A DNA stretch of 64,000 nt. It comes from Cryobacterium sinapicolor (GTDB taxonomy: Bacteria; Actinomycetota; Actinomycetes; Actinomycetales; Microbacteriaceae). The stretch covers positions 1 to 64,000 of the forward strand of contig NZ_SOGQ01000077.1 in the NCBI RefSeq assembly GCF_004403465.1, written 5' to 3'. The translations under genes and the position numbers were made by a program. How positions within the stretch are numbered: position 1 is the stretch's first letter; every line of letters begins with the position of its first letter. Positions 7,138 to 15,841 of this stretch are shown piece by piece. The notes below the pieces were generated by a model. The model searched no databases. It was not told the DNA's origin and was given only the letters and a program-made list of their open reading frames with translations.

Positions 7138-8050
7138 CGTCCTCGAATTCACTTTCGTCGTCGTTCTCGTCGTCGTTCTCGTCGCCGTTCTCGTCGCCCG
7201 GCGTATCCCGTATCAGGGCCGCGGCCAGGCCGGCGACATACGGATGCCACGGGTCGTCGAACACCTCATCGATGGTGCCCAGCCCCACCAGCACTCCCTG
7301 GTGCAGCACGGCGATCCGATCCGCGACCCGTCGGAGCACGCTGAGGTCGGAGCTGATCACCAGCGCCGAGAAGGCCCGCTCGCGCTGAAGCTCCGCAATC
7401 AGATCGACCACGGCGTCCCGCACGGTGGCGTCGACGCCGGCCGTCGGCTCGTCCGCGATCAGGAGCGCAGGCCCGAACACGAGGGCCCGGGCCAGCGCCA
7501 CCCGCTGGCGCTGCCCGTTGCTGAGCTCGTAGGGGAACTTGGTGAGCACCGACAGCGGCAGGCGCACCGCGTCGATCATGGTCGCCACCTGATCGTCGAG
7601 GTCCTGCCTGTTGTAGCGCCGGTCCCGGTCGAGCACTGGCTCGGCAACGATCTCCGCGACCGTCAGGGTCGAGGGCAAGGTGTCGGAGGCATCCTGAGGC
7701 AGGTGCCCGACCTCGAAGGTCAGCCGGGTCAGCTTGCGCCGACGGATGCCGCGGAGCCGGTACCCGAGCACCGTCGCCTCTCCCCCGGTGATTTCTGGTC
7801 GCACGTCGCCGGAGCCCCCGCCGCCGGAGCCGAACGCGGCACCCGAGAGCACCCGAGCCAGCGTGCTCTTGCCCGAACCGCTCTGCCCGAGCAGTCCGAG
7901 CACCTCGCCGGTCCTGATCTGGAGGGTGAGGCCGCGCACGGCCAGGAAGGCACCACTGGCGCCGTGGGCCGGATACTCGACCGTGAGGTCACTGGTGGAG
8001 ACCGGACTGGTCGGACTGGTCGGACTGGTCGGTTCGGCGCCGCGGATCAT
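7121..8050 (-). CDS. ABC transporter ATP-binding protein (third, degenerate subunit of the peptide importer operon)
   Basis: A 309-residue ABC ATPase related to the DppD/DppF/OppF group. Walker A is intact (GQSGSGKST), as is Walker B (LLIADEPTAGVD). The signature reads LSNGQ rather than LSGGQ, and the switch (H-loop) histidine is replaced by serine (VISSDLSVL), so hydrolysis may be poor. The N-terminus has a TSP triplet repeat, and the C-terminus is a very acidic tail of DEN-D/G repeats. The ATG at 8050 follows the fused ATPase stop by 4 bases. An earlier in-frame start at 8182 would lie inside that gene and is rejected. A regulatory or asymmetric ATPase role is inferred. Confidence 0.85.
   Translation of the reverse strand: MIRGAEPTSPTSPTSPVSTSDLTVEYPAHGASGAFLAVRGLTLQIRTGEVLGLLGQSGSGKSTLARVLSGAAFGSGGGGSGDVRPEITGGEATVLGYRLRGIRRRKLTRLTFEVGHLPQDASDTLPSTLTVAEIVAEPVLDRDRRYNRQDLDDQVATMIDAVRLPLSVLTKFPYELSNGQRQRVALARALVFGPALLIADEPTAGVDATVRDAVVDLIAELQRERAFSALVISSDLSVLRRVADRIAVLHQGVLVGLGTIDEVFDDPWHPYVAGLAAALIRDTPGDENGDENDDENDDESEFEDDVIEN
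7155..7197. repeat. 12-bp coding repeat for the acidic tail of the third ABC ATPase
   Basis: About three and a half near-identical units of CGTCGTTCTCGT (plus strand) encode D-E-N-D/G on the minus strand, building the extreme C-terminus of the ATPase. Confidence 0.7.
8002..8034. repeat. 9-bp coding repeat for TSP triplets
   Basis: GGACTGGTC is repeated about three times. On the minus strand it encodes the Thr-Ser-Pro linker at the N-terminus of the third ABC ATPase, before the first conserved strand. Confidence 0.7.
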
Positions 8051-8054
8051 GTGT

Positions 8055-9743
8055 CTATCCTGCCTCACGCAGCCGCCGCAGTCCCTCCCTGCGCAGGGCC
8101 TGCTCGGCCGGGTCAGGCACAGGCAATGAGGCGAGGAGCCGCTGAGTGTAGGGATCCTTTGGCGCGCCGAGCACCGCGACACTCGTGCCCTCCTCGACCA
8201 GTTTGCCGCGGTACAGCACCGCGATCCGGTCCGCGACGAGGTCGACGACGGCCAGGTCGTGGCTGATGAACAAGGACGCGAATCCGAACTCCCGCTGGAG
8301 CTCGGCGAACAGCTCCAGCACCCGCGCCTGCACCGAGACGTCGAGGGCGCTGGTGGGCTCGTCGGCGATCAGCAGCGGCGGTTCCAGGGCGAGCGCCCGT
8401 GCCAGACTGGCGCGCTGACGCTGGCCACCGCTCAGTTCGTGCGGGTAGCGGTCGGCGTAGGCGCGCGGCAGCTGCACGGCCTCGAGGAGCTCGTTGACCC
8501 GTGTCCGGGCATCGGCGGCGTTCTTCGCCCGCCCGTGCACCACCAGCGGTTCGGCCACGCAGTCGGCGATGGTGAGCAGGGGGTTGAAACTCGACGCCGG
8601 GTCTTGGAATACGAAACCGATGTCACTGCGGAACTTCTTGAACGCACGCTCCTTGAACCCGTTCATCTCGTGACCCATCACGGTCAGGGATCCGCCGGTC
8701 ACCCGGGTCAGGCCGGCGATGGCCCGCCCGATCGTGGTCTTGCCCGAGCCGCTCTCCCCCACCAGACCGAGGACCTCGCCGGGCCGGATCAGGAAGCTCA
8801 CCCCGTCGACGGCGGTGAAACCGGACCGGCCGAGCCTGCCGGGGTATTCGATCCGGAGCTGGTCGGCGACCACGACCGGGGCCTGCTCTTCCCAGTCGTC
8901 CGTGCGCGCCCGGGCGCGCTCGGCGGCGTGCACGACCCCCTGGCCCACGTGCGGCACGGCGGCGAGAAGCCTCTTGGTGTAGTCGTTCTGCGGCGAGCTG
9001 AAGAGCGTCTGGGCATCCGCCTCTTCGACGACCTTGCCCTGGTACATCACCGCGACCCGGTCGGCGAGGTCGGCGACGACGCCCATGTTGTGGGTGATCA
9101 GCACGATCGCCGTGCCGAATTCGTCACGGCAGCGTCGCAGCAGGTCCAGGATCTCCGCCTGCACGGTCACGTCGAGCGCCGTTGTCGGCTCGTCGGCGAC
9201 AATCAGGCCGGGGTCGAGCACCAGGGCCATGGCGATCACCACCCTCTGCTTCTGACCGCCGGAGAACTGGTGCGGATAATAGTCGACGCGGGTCTCCGGG
9301 TCGGGAATGCCGACCCGCCCGAGGATCTCGATCGCCTTGGCCCGTGCTTCCTTGCGGCTGAACCGGCCATGCGCGCGGATGCCCTCCATGATCTGCCAGC
9401 CCACGGTGTAGACCGGGTTCAACGCCATGGACGGCTCCTGGAACACCATGGCCACGTCGGTGCCGCGCACCTGCCGCAACCGCGCGGTGCTGAGCGCGAT
9501 GACGTTGCTCTCGCTCGAACCGTCCTTGCTGCTGAGAATGACGGCGCCCGAGGCGGTCGCCGTCTCCGGTAGTAGCCCCAGGATGGTCTTGGCGGTGACG
9601 GTCTTTCCGCTGCCGCTCTCGCCGACAATGGCGAGCACCTCGCCCGGTGCGACCCGCAGGGTCACACCGTCGACGGCCCGGACGGCCCCGGCATCCGTCG
9701 CGAAGGAGATGCCGAGGTCGGTGATGGTGAGCACGTCGGTCAT
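8055..9743 (-). CDS. Fused dual-ATPase subunit of a peptide ABC importer (DppD-DppF type)
   Basis: A 562-residue protein with two complete ABC ATPase domains in tandem. Domain 1 has GESGSGKT, FSGGQKQRVVIAMAL, LIVADEPTTALD and an intact ITHN switch. Domain 2 has GESGSGKT, LSGGQRQRASLARAL, LLIADEPTSALD and ISHD. The domains match DppD-like and DppF-like subunits fused into one chain, a known arrangement in actinobacteria. The ATG at 9743 overlaps the stop of the upstream permease (ATGA), which fixes the start; a frame open to 9989 lies within that permease gene. It powers uptake of peptides or nickel-like solutes. Confidence 0.95.
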   Translation of the reverse strand: MTDVLTITDLGISFATDAGAVRAVDGVTLRVAPGEVLAIVGESGSGKTVTAKTILGLLPETATASGAVILSSKDGSSESNVIALSTARLRQVRGTDVAMVFQEPSMALNPVYTVGWQIMEGIRAHGRFSRKEARAKAIEILGRVGIPDPETRVDYYPHQFSGGQKQRVVIAMALVLDPGLIVADEPTTALDVTVQAEILDLLRRCRDEFGTAIVLITHNMGVVADLADRVAVMYQGKVVEEADAQTLFSSPQNDYTKRLLAAVPHVGQGVVHAAERARARTDDWEEQAPVVVADQLRIEYPGRLGRSGFTAVDGVSFLIRPGEVLGLVGESGSGKTTIGRAIAGLTRVTGGSLTVMGHEMNGFKERAFKKFRSDIGFVFQDPASSFNPLLTIADCVAEPLVVHGRAKNAADARTRVNELLEAVQLPRAYADRYPHELSGGQRQRASLARALALEPPLLIADEPTSALDVSVQARVLELFAELQREFGFASLFISHDLAVVDLVADRIAVLYRGKLVEEGTSVAVLGAPKDPYTQRLLASLPVPDPAEQALRREGLRRLREAG

Positions 9744-10816
9744 GGTCGGTCCTCGAGTCCGTCGGTGGGATGGGTTGCGGCGCCTTCGCGCCCGCCGAGC
9801 CCGCCGGGACCGGCGACCAGGGTGCCGCCGGGAACGACCGAGGTCTGCGCGACGACGCCGGCCGTCTGGCCGACGGCGCGGCGACCGCGCAGCCGGGGAT
9901 CGGCGAGGTCGTTCAGGCTTTCGCCGACCAGGGTGATGCCGAGCACCACCAGCACGATGGCGAGGCCGGGAAACAGTGACGTCCACCAAATGCCGCTGGT
10001 CACGTCCGAGAGGGCCTTGTTGAGGTCATAGCCCCACTCGGCGGCGGCCGTCGGTTCAATGCCGAACCCGAGGTAGCCGAGGCCCGCGAGGGTCAGGATG
10101 GCCTCCGACGAGTTCAGGGTCAGGATCAGCGGCAGGGTGCGGGTGGCGTTACGGAACACGTGCCGGAACATGATCCGGCCGCTGCCGGCACCCAGCACGC
10201 GGGCGGATTCCACGTAGGCCTCGGCCTTGATCCGCACCGTCTCGGCTCGGATCACCCGGAAGTACTGCGGGATGAAGACCACGGTGATCGAGATCGCCGC
10301 CGCGAGCACGCCGCCGATCAGGTTGGACTTGCCGCCGGAGATGACGATCGATATCACGATGGCCAGAAGCAGTGATGGGAACGCGTAGACGGCGTCGGAA
10401 ACGACCACCGAGATGCGGTCGAGCCAGCCGCCGAAGTAGCCCGACACCAGGCCGAGGAACACCCCGGCGAAAATCGACAGCAGCACGGCCACGACGATCA
10501 CGAACAGGGCGGTCTGGGCACCCCAGAGCACCCGGGAGAGCACGTCGTAACCGCCGACGGTGGTGCCGAGCGGATGCGCGCCGCCGGGCGGCTGCTGGGC
10601 CCCGAAGGCGCCGTCGGCGCCGCGCAGCTGGCTGAAGCCGTACGGCGCCAGCACGGGCGCGAAAATGGCGGTCAGCACGAACAGAGTGGTGATGGTCAGG
10701 CCGGCGATCAGCATCCCGCGCTGAAGTCCGATGCTCTGCCGGAGCTGGTGCACGATGGGGAGGCGGGACCAGGCGCTGCGTTTCTGCGCGGCGGGACTGC
10801 CGGTGGCGTCGCTCAT
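9740..10816 (-). CDS. Peptide ABC transporter permease (DppC type)
   Basis: A 358-residue inner-membrane permease with the BPD_transp_1 fold: an N-terminal OppC-like cytoplasmic/TM1 segment, a periplasmic-type loop, five further membrane helices, and the ATPase-docking EAA loop (VESARVLGAGSGRIMFRH). The last 50 residues form a Gly/Pro-rich cytoplasmic extension beyond the usual DppC end. The start follows the upstream permease stop by one base, and the stop overlaps the ATPase start. Confidence 0.94.
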   Translation of the reverse strand: MSDATGSPAAQKRSAWSRLPIVHQLRQSIGLQRGMLIAGLTITTLFVLTAIFAPVLAPYGFSQLRGADGAFGAQQPPGGAHPLGTTVGGYDVLSRVLWGAQTALFVIVVAVLLSIFAGVFLGLVSGYFGGWLDRISVVVSDAVYAFPSLLLAIVISIVISGGKSNLIGGVLAAAISITVVFIPQYFRVIRAETVRIKAEAYVESARVLGAGSGRIMFRHVFRNATRTLPLILTLNSSEAILTLAGLGYLGFGIEPTAAAEWGYDLNKALSDVTSGIWWTSLFPGLAIVLVVLGITLVGESLNDLADPRLRGRRAVGQTAGVVAQTSVVPGGTLVAGPGGLGGREGAATHPTDGLEDRP

Positions 10817-10817
10817 G

Positions 10818-11906
10818 TCAGTACCTCACTCTCGGGTCGATCAGTGCGGCGATGATGTCCACGACGAAGTTGGACAGGGCCACGATCACGGCGAGCAGGG
10901 CGACGATCCCCTGCACGGCCACGAAGTCCCGGGCCCTGAGGAACTCGGAGAGGATGAATCCCAGCCCCTTCCATTCGAAGGTGGTTTCGGTCAGAACCGC
11001 GCCGCCGAGCAGCAGCGCGATCTGGAGGCCGATGACGGTGATGATCGGGATCAGGGCCGGCCGGTAGGCGTGCTTCCGCACGAGGCGGAATTCGCTCACC
11101 CCGCGCGAGCGGGCCGCATCGACGTAGTCGGTGCCGAGGGTTCCGATCACGTTGGTGCGCACGAGGCGGAGGAAGATCCCCGCGGTGAGCAGCCCAAGCG
11201 TCAGCGCGGGAAGCACGGCATGCTCGAGCACGTCTGCGAGCACGCCTGGGTCTCCGGTCATGATGGCGTCGATCGTGTAGAGGCCCGTCTTGTTCGGTAA
11301 CAGCTGCATCTGCAGCTCGGAGCCGGTCGACGCCCGCCCGGACACGGGCAGCACGTCGAGGTACACGGCGAAGACGAGCTTGAACAGCAGCCCCGAGAAG
11401 AACACCGGGGTGGCGTAGCAGAGGATTGCGAAGACGCGCAGGAAGGCGTCAGCGGGCTTGTCCCGCCAGTAGGCGGCGACCATGCCCAGCGGGATCCCGA
11501 CGATGAATGCCACGAGCAGGGCGTAGCAGACGAGCTCGAACGTGGCCACCCCGTAGGTGAGCAGGATCTCGGCGACCGGGCGGTTGGTGCTGATGGTCGT
11601 GCCGAAGTTGCCGGTGAAGACCTGGCCCAGATACTCGACGTACTGCACGAAGATGGGCCGGTCGTAACCGGCCGCCTGGATGCGCTCGGCCAGCTGCTCA
11701 GGTCCGAGGCGCCCGCCGAGTGCGGCCGTGATCGGGTCTCCGGTCGTGCGCATCAGCCAGAAGACCATGGAGACGAGGATGAAGATGGTGGGGAAGATCA
11801 GCAGGAAGCGGATCAGGATGTAGCGGCCGATCCCGCTTTCGGATGCCGGACGTTTCGTGCGACCCGTCGCGCGAGGCGACGGGGACCGCGTGGTCACAGT
11901 GGTCAT
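10818..11906 (-). CDS. Peptide ABC transporter permease (DppB type)
   Basis: A 362-residue membrane protein with the DppB/OppB pattern: first helix IRFLLIFPTIFILVSMVF, a long extracytoplasmic loop, then five helices and the EAA loop (VDAARSRGVSEFRLVRKH). It pairs with the DppC-type permease encoded one base downstream. The N-terminal 25 residues are Ser/Arg-rich and cytoplasmic. It is separated from the binding-protein gene by 134 bp containing a strong hairpin. Confidence 0.94.
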   Translation of the reverse strand: MTTVTTRSPSPRATGRTKRPASESGIGRYILIRFLLIFPTIFILVSMVFWLMRTTGDPITAALGGRLGPEQLAERIQAAGYDRPIFVQYVEYLGQVFTGNFGTTISTNRPVAEILLTYGVATFELVCYALLVAFIVGIPLGMVAAYWRDKPADAFLRVFAILCYATPVFFSGLLFKLVFAVYLDVLPVSGRASTGSELQMQLLPNKTGLYTIDAIMTGDPGVLADVLEHAVLPALTLGLLTAGIFLRLVRTNVIGTLGTDYVDAARSRGVSEFRLVRKHAYRPALIPIITVIGLQIALLLGGAVLTETTFEWKGLGFILSEFLRARDFVAVQGIVALLAVIVALSNFVVDIIAALIDPRVRY

Positions 11907-11968
11907 TCCTGCCTAACGATTGGGCTGTGCGATTGGGCGTGCGATTGGCTAGACCACCGGAGCGGGAC

Positions 11969-12003
11969 GGGGGCACCCAGCGCGCAAGCGTCTGGATGCC
12001 CCC
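11969..12003. promoter_or_regulatory. Intercistronic hairpin with GCAA tetraloop between binding protein and permease genes
   Basis: GGGGGCA pairs with TGCCCCC. Inside that stem, CCAG-CGC pairs with GCG-T-CTGG (one bulge) around a GCAA (GNRA) tetraloop. No T-run follows on either strand, so it is not a classic terminator. Such hairpins after a binding-protein gene usually stabilise its mRNA or lower permease expression; that role is inferred. Confidence 0.65.
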
Positions 12004-12040
12004 GGGTTTCAAATTAGAGAAACTCTAACCGGTTGACGGA

Positions 12041-13678
12041 CTAGCCCTTGGCCAGCGCCGCGTAGCGGAACTTGAACGACGCGTCGAGCGTGTCGCTGGT
12101 TCCTGTCACATCGGTGCCGGTGACGGCGACCTGGGCACCCTGGAGCAGCGGCACGGTCGACAGCTGCGCGGCGACCTTGTCCTGGATCTCCTCGATCATC
12201 GCGGTGCGCGCGTCGGGATCGGCCGTGACGGCCTGCTTGAGGATCAGGGCGTCGACCACCGTGTCGCTGTAGTGGTTCTTGAGGAATCCGCCTTCGAGGA
12301 AGAACGGGGTCAGGTAGTTGTCGGCGTCGGAGTAGTCCGGGAACCAACCCAGCTGGTACACGGGGTAGACATCCGTCGTGCGGTCCTTCGAGTACTGAAC
12401 CCACTCGGTGGTCTGCAGGTTGACTTTGAAGAGTCCCGATGCTTCCAGCTGGTCCTTGACCAGGGCGTACTCGTCGCCCGACGACGGGCCGTAGTGGTCG
12501 TTGCTGTACTGCAGGTTCAGCTCGACCGGACCGGTCACGCCGGCGGCCTCGAGGGTTGCCGCCGCCTTGTCGGCGTCGGGGGCACCCTCTCCGTCGCCGT
12601 AGAGGCCCTTGAGGGACTCGGTGGCGCCGGTGAGTCCGGCCGGAACGTAGGAGTACACCGGGGTGTACGTGCCCTTGTAGACCTGCTCGGCGATTTCATC
12701 CCGGTCGACCAGGTCGGCCACGGCCTGGCGCACTGCGAGAGCCTTGGCCGGGTCGGCCTCGGCGGTCTTGGCGCCGAACGGCTGGGTGTCGAAGTTGAAG
12801 ACGATGTAGCGGAGCTCGCCGCCGGGGCCATCGACGACCTTGACCTTGTCGTTGCCGCGCAAGTCCTCGATGTCGGTGGCCGACAGGCTGCGGAACGCGA
12901 CGTCGATGTCACCCTGCTGTACTTCGAGCTTCAGGTTGGAGGCGTCGGCGTAGTACTTCACGTTGACGACGTCGGTCTTGGCGGCGCCGAGGAGACCCTG
13001 GTAGTCCGGGTTGGCCTTGTAGCCGACCAGGTTGTTGAAGTCGTAGCTGGTGATGACGTACTGGCCGGCGAACGCGTTCCCGTCGACGATGTCCTGGTCC
13101 GGCGTGAGCTCCGTCGCCGAGAAGGTGTCCTCGTCGACGATGGGGCCGGCCGGGCTTGACAGGATCTGCGGGAAGATCTGGTCGTCGGCCTGCTTGAGGG
13201 TGAAGACGACGGTCGTGTCATCGGGCGCCGCGACGCTGTCCAGGTTGTAAAGCAGCGAGGAGGGGCCGTTGTCGTCCGCGATCGCGAGCTGGCGGTCGAA
13301 GGTGAACTTGACGTCAGAGGAGGTGAGCTCGTTGCCGTTGGCCCACTTCAGACCTGGCTTGAGGGTGACCGTGTACTCCGTGGGGCTGGTGAACGAGGCC
13401 GCGGTGGCGATGTCGGGCTCGACGTCGGGGCTGCCGTAGGGGGTGTTCATCAGGAACGGGAAGACCTGGTTCTGAACGGCGAAGGAGCCGTTGTCGTAGG
13501 ACCCGGCCGGGTCGAGCGACGTAATCTTGTCGGTCGTGCCGATCGTGATGGCTTCGCCACCGGTGCTGGTCTCGTCGTCGGTTCCGCCGGCGGAGCAGCC
13601 CGCCAGGGTCAACGCGGCGACCGCGACAACCGCAGCGGCGCTGAGCCCTCTCGCGCGTGAAGTGGATGAGAATGCCAT
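12041..13678 (-). CDS. Peptide ABC transporter substrate-binding lipoprotein (family 5)
   Basis: A 545-residue SBP_bac_5 protein. It has a lipoprotein signal peptide ending in the lipobox LAGC (Cys about 28), then an Asp/Thr-rich linker and the family-5 binding fold (DKITSLDPAG near the start, RQAVADLVDRDEIAEQVYKG later). It captures peptides or a related solute outside the membrane and delivers it to the permeases encoded downstream. It is the first gene of the operon; the 200 bp upstream carry a 17-bp direct repeat that may be an operator. The ligand cannot be predicted from sequence. Confidence 0.94.
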   Translation of the reverse strand: MAFSSTSRARGLSAAAVVAVAALTLAGCSAGGTDDETSTGGEAITIGTTDKITSLDPAGSYDNGSFAVQNQVFPFLMNTPYGSPDVEPDIATAASFTSPTEYTVTLKPGLKWANGNELTSSDVKFTFDRQLAIADDNGPSSLLYNLDSVAAPDDTTVVFTLKQADDQIFPQILSSPAGPIVDEDTFSATELTPDQDIVDGNAFAGQYVITSYDFNNLVGYKANPDYQGLLGAAKTDVVNVKYYADASNLKLEVQQGDIDVAFRSLSATDIEDLRGNDKVKVVDGPGGELRYIVFNFDTQPFGAKTAEADPAKALAVRQAVADLVDRDEIAEQVYKGTYTPVYSYVPAGLTGATESLKGLYGDGEGAPDADKAAATLEAAGVTGPVELNLQYSNDHYGPSSGDEYALVKDQLEASGLFKVNLQTTEWVQYSKDRTTDVYPVYQLGWFPDYSDADNYLTPFFLEGGFLKNHYSDTVVDALILKQAVTADPDARTAMIEEIQDKVAAQLSTVPLLQGAQVAVTGTDVTGTSDTLDASFKFRYAALAKG

Positions 13679-13811
13679 AGCCGTGAGCCTCTTCCTCTAG
13701 AAAACCGATGCCGCGGCGCACGAATCATGCGCGCCGGCATTGCTGTAGGAACAGAACTAGCACAGAATTCCCGGCGCCCCGCCGCAATCCAGCCGGAATA
13801 TGGCGCATCTA

Positions 13812-13848
13812 TATCGAGCTGCAATCAACTTTATCGAGCTGCAATCAA
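13812..13848. repeat. 17-bp direct repeat, 20-bp period, upstream of the peptide-transporter operon
   Basis: TATCGAGCTGCAATCAA occurs at 13812-13828 and again, perfectly, at 13832-13848. It lies 134 bp upstream of the binding-protein start and just past the dnaG stop. The two-turn spacing suggests a dimeric or tandem regulator binding site. No regulator gene is next to it. Confidence 0.6.
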
Positions 13849-13875
13849 GGAGGAGCCGGGCGGGACGAGGCGCGC

Positions 13876-15744
13876 TCACTCCTCTCTGAGGTTGCGGCGC
13901 TCGGCCTCGACCCGCACCAGCTCCCGCTGCAACGCAACGTAGACCTCGCGATTGGTCGCATCCGCACGCTGGAGCCGGCCGAGCAGCTCGGCCTTCTGAC
14001 GCAGCAGGTCCCGGTCGATCAGGGCCACGGTGATGTCGCGCACGTAGCGTCCGATTTCGCGTTCGGAGCGTTCCGGCAGCGAGGCCATCGCCAGCTCCTT
14101 GACCAGGTTCTCCAACGAAGCCGGCACCTCGGTGACGATGCGGTCGAGCCAGTCGACGGCGTCGTGGTGCGGAACGCTGGCCGCGATGGCGTCGCGCACC
14201 ACCGCCAGTGAGCTGTTCACGAAACTCGTCGCCGCGGCACGCTGGATCAGGTCCACCCCGACGACGGTCGGGCGCTGCAGCATGGCCATCAGGCCGTCGC
14301 GTTCCAGCCGGGTCACCGGGTCGGTCGCCAGGTCGATCATGGAGAACGGCTGCTCCCGCGCGGCCGGCTCGTCCTCCCCCGGCCGGGCACTCGGAGTGGT
14401 CGTTCCAGTGCTCCGGGAGCGGGACAGGGCCGCGGAGACTGCCTTGCCCACCTCGCCGAGCTCCATGCCGAGCATGCGTGCCAGCTCATGCGTGTAGCCG
14501 GGGCGCAGGGTCGGGTCGCGGATGTCGCCGACGATCGGAGCCGCGGCGCGAAGCGCGGCAACGCGACCCTCCACGGTGTCCAGGTTGTACTGGCCCAGCA
14601 GCTGCCGGATCATGAACTCGAACATGGGTTTTTTCGAGTCGATCAGCCGGCGCACGGCGTCGTCGCCGCGGTGCAGCCGCAGGTCGCAGGGGTCTAGCCC
14701 CTCGGGGGCGACGGCCACGTACGTCTGGGCGGAGAAACGCTGCTCCTCACTGAACGCACGCACGGCGGCCTTCTGGCCGGCGGCATCCGGGTCGAACGTG
14801 AACACGACCTCACCGACCCCGCTGTCGTCGCCGAGAACCCGGCGCAGCACCTTGATGTGGTCGACACCGAAGGATGTGCCGCAGGTGGCGACCGCGGTCG
14901 TCACCCCCGCGAGGTGGCAAGCCATGACGTCGGTGTAGCCCTCGACGACCACGACCTGGTGACCGCGGGAAATGTCGCGCTTGGCGAGGTCGAGACCGTA
15001 GAGGACCTGGGCCTTGTGGTAGATCGGCGTCTCGGGGGTGTTCAGATACTTGGGTCCCTTGTCGTCGTCGAGGAGCCGGCGCGCCCCGAAGCCGATGGTC
15101 TGCCCGGTGATGTCGCGGATCGGCCAGACCAGGCGTCCGCGGAAACGGTCGTACACCCCGCTCGCCCCTTCCCTGCTGGAGACCAGACCGGCGAGAGTGA
15201 GTTCATCGGTGGAGAATCCCTTGGCGCGCAGGTGGTTGGTGAGCTCGTCCCAGCTTTTCGGGGCGAAGCCGACCCCGAACCGGGTGGCCGCGAGGGAGTC
15301 GAAGCCGCGTTCGCCGAGGAAGGTGCGCCCGACCAGGGCGCCGGGGCTGCCGAGGCGCTCCACGAAGAAATCGGCCGCGGCCTGGTTGGCGGCGTACAGG
15401 CGGGCCCGATTGGTGTGGTCCGGAGCGTCGCCGGCGCCGCCCTCGTAGTGCAGTTCGACACCGGCCCGGCCGGCGAGCCGTTCGACGGCCTCGCTGAAGC
15501 TGACGTGGTCCATCTTTTGCAGGAAGGAGTAGACGTCGCCGCTCTCGCCGCAACCGAAGCAGTGGTAGAAACCGACCTGCGGGCGCACGTGGAAGCTCGG
15601 ACTGCGTTCGTCGTGGAAGGGGCACAGCCCCTTCATCGACCCGACGCCGGCGGACTTGAGACTCACATAGTCACCGACGATGTCGGCGATGTTGGTACGG
15701 GCCTTGACTTCTTCGATGTCGTTTTGTCGAATCAGGCCTGCCAT
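13876..15744 (-). CDS. dnaG: DNA primase
   Basis: Synthesises RNA primers at the replication fork. The 622-residue chain has the CHC2 zinc finger near residues 40-65 (CPFHDERSPSFHV...CFGCGESGD), the DnaG N-terminal core, the TOPRIM domain with VVVEGYTDVMACHLAG and TFDPDAAG, and a C-terminal DnaB-binding region. Length and order are normal. It is the last gene of the minus-strand run recO-uppS-dsbA-like-dusB-dgt-dnaG, about 97 bp after dgt. Confidence 0.97.
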   Translation of the reverse strand: MAGLIRQNDIEEVKARTNIADIVGDYVSLKSAGVGSMKGLCPFHDERSPSFHVRPQVGFYHCFGCGESGDVYSFLQKMDHVSFSEAVERLAGRAGVELHYEGGAGDAPDHTNRARLYAANQAAADFFVERLGSPGALVGRTFLGERGFDSLAATRFGVGFAPKSWDELTNHLRAKGFSTDELTLAGLVSSREGASGVYDRFRGRLVWPIRDITGQTIGFGARRLLDDDKGPKYLNTPETPIYHKAQVLYGLDLAKRDISRGHQVVVVEGYTDVMACHLAGVTTAVATCGTSFGVDHIKVLRRVLGDDSGVGEVVFTFDPDAAGQKAAVRAFSEEQRFSAQTYVAVAPEGLDPCDLRLHRGDDAVRRLIDSKKPMFEFMIRQLLGQYNLDTVEGRVAALRAAAPIVGDIRDPTLRPGYTHELARMLGMELGEVGKAVSAALSRSRSTGTTTPSARPGEDEPAAREQPFSMIDLATDPVTRLERDGLMAMLQRPTVVGVDLIQRAAATSFVNSSLAVVRDAIAASVPHHDAVDWLDRIVTEVPASLENLVKELAMASLPERSEREIGRYVRDITVALIDRDLLRQKAELLGRLQRADATNREVYVALQRELVRVEAERRNLREE

Positions 15745-15841
15745 AGCTGAATGTTAGTCCTGCCCGTGTCGGTGTTCGGTGCGGTGCCATCGTTCTGTGC
15801 GGTGCTGTCGGAGCTGACCGTGCCGTCGTCCACGCTGATGG

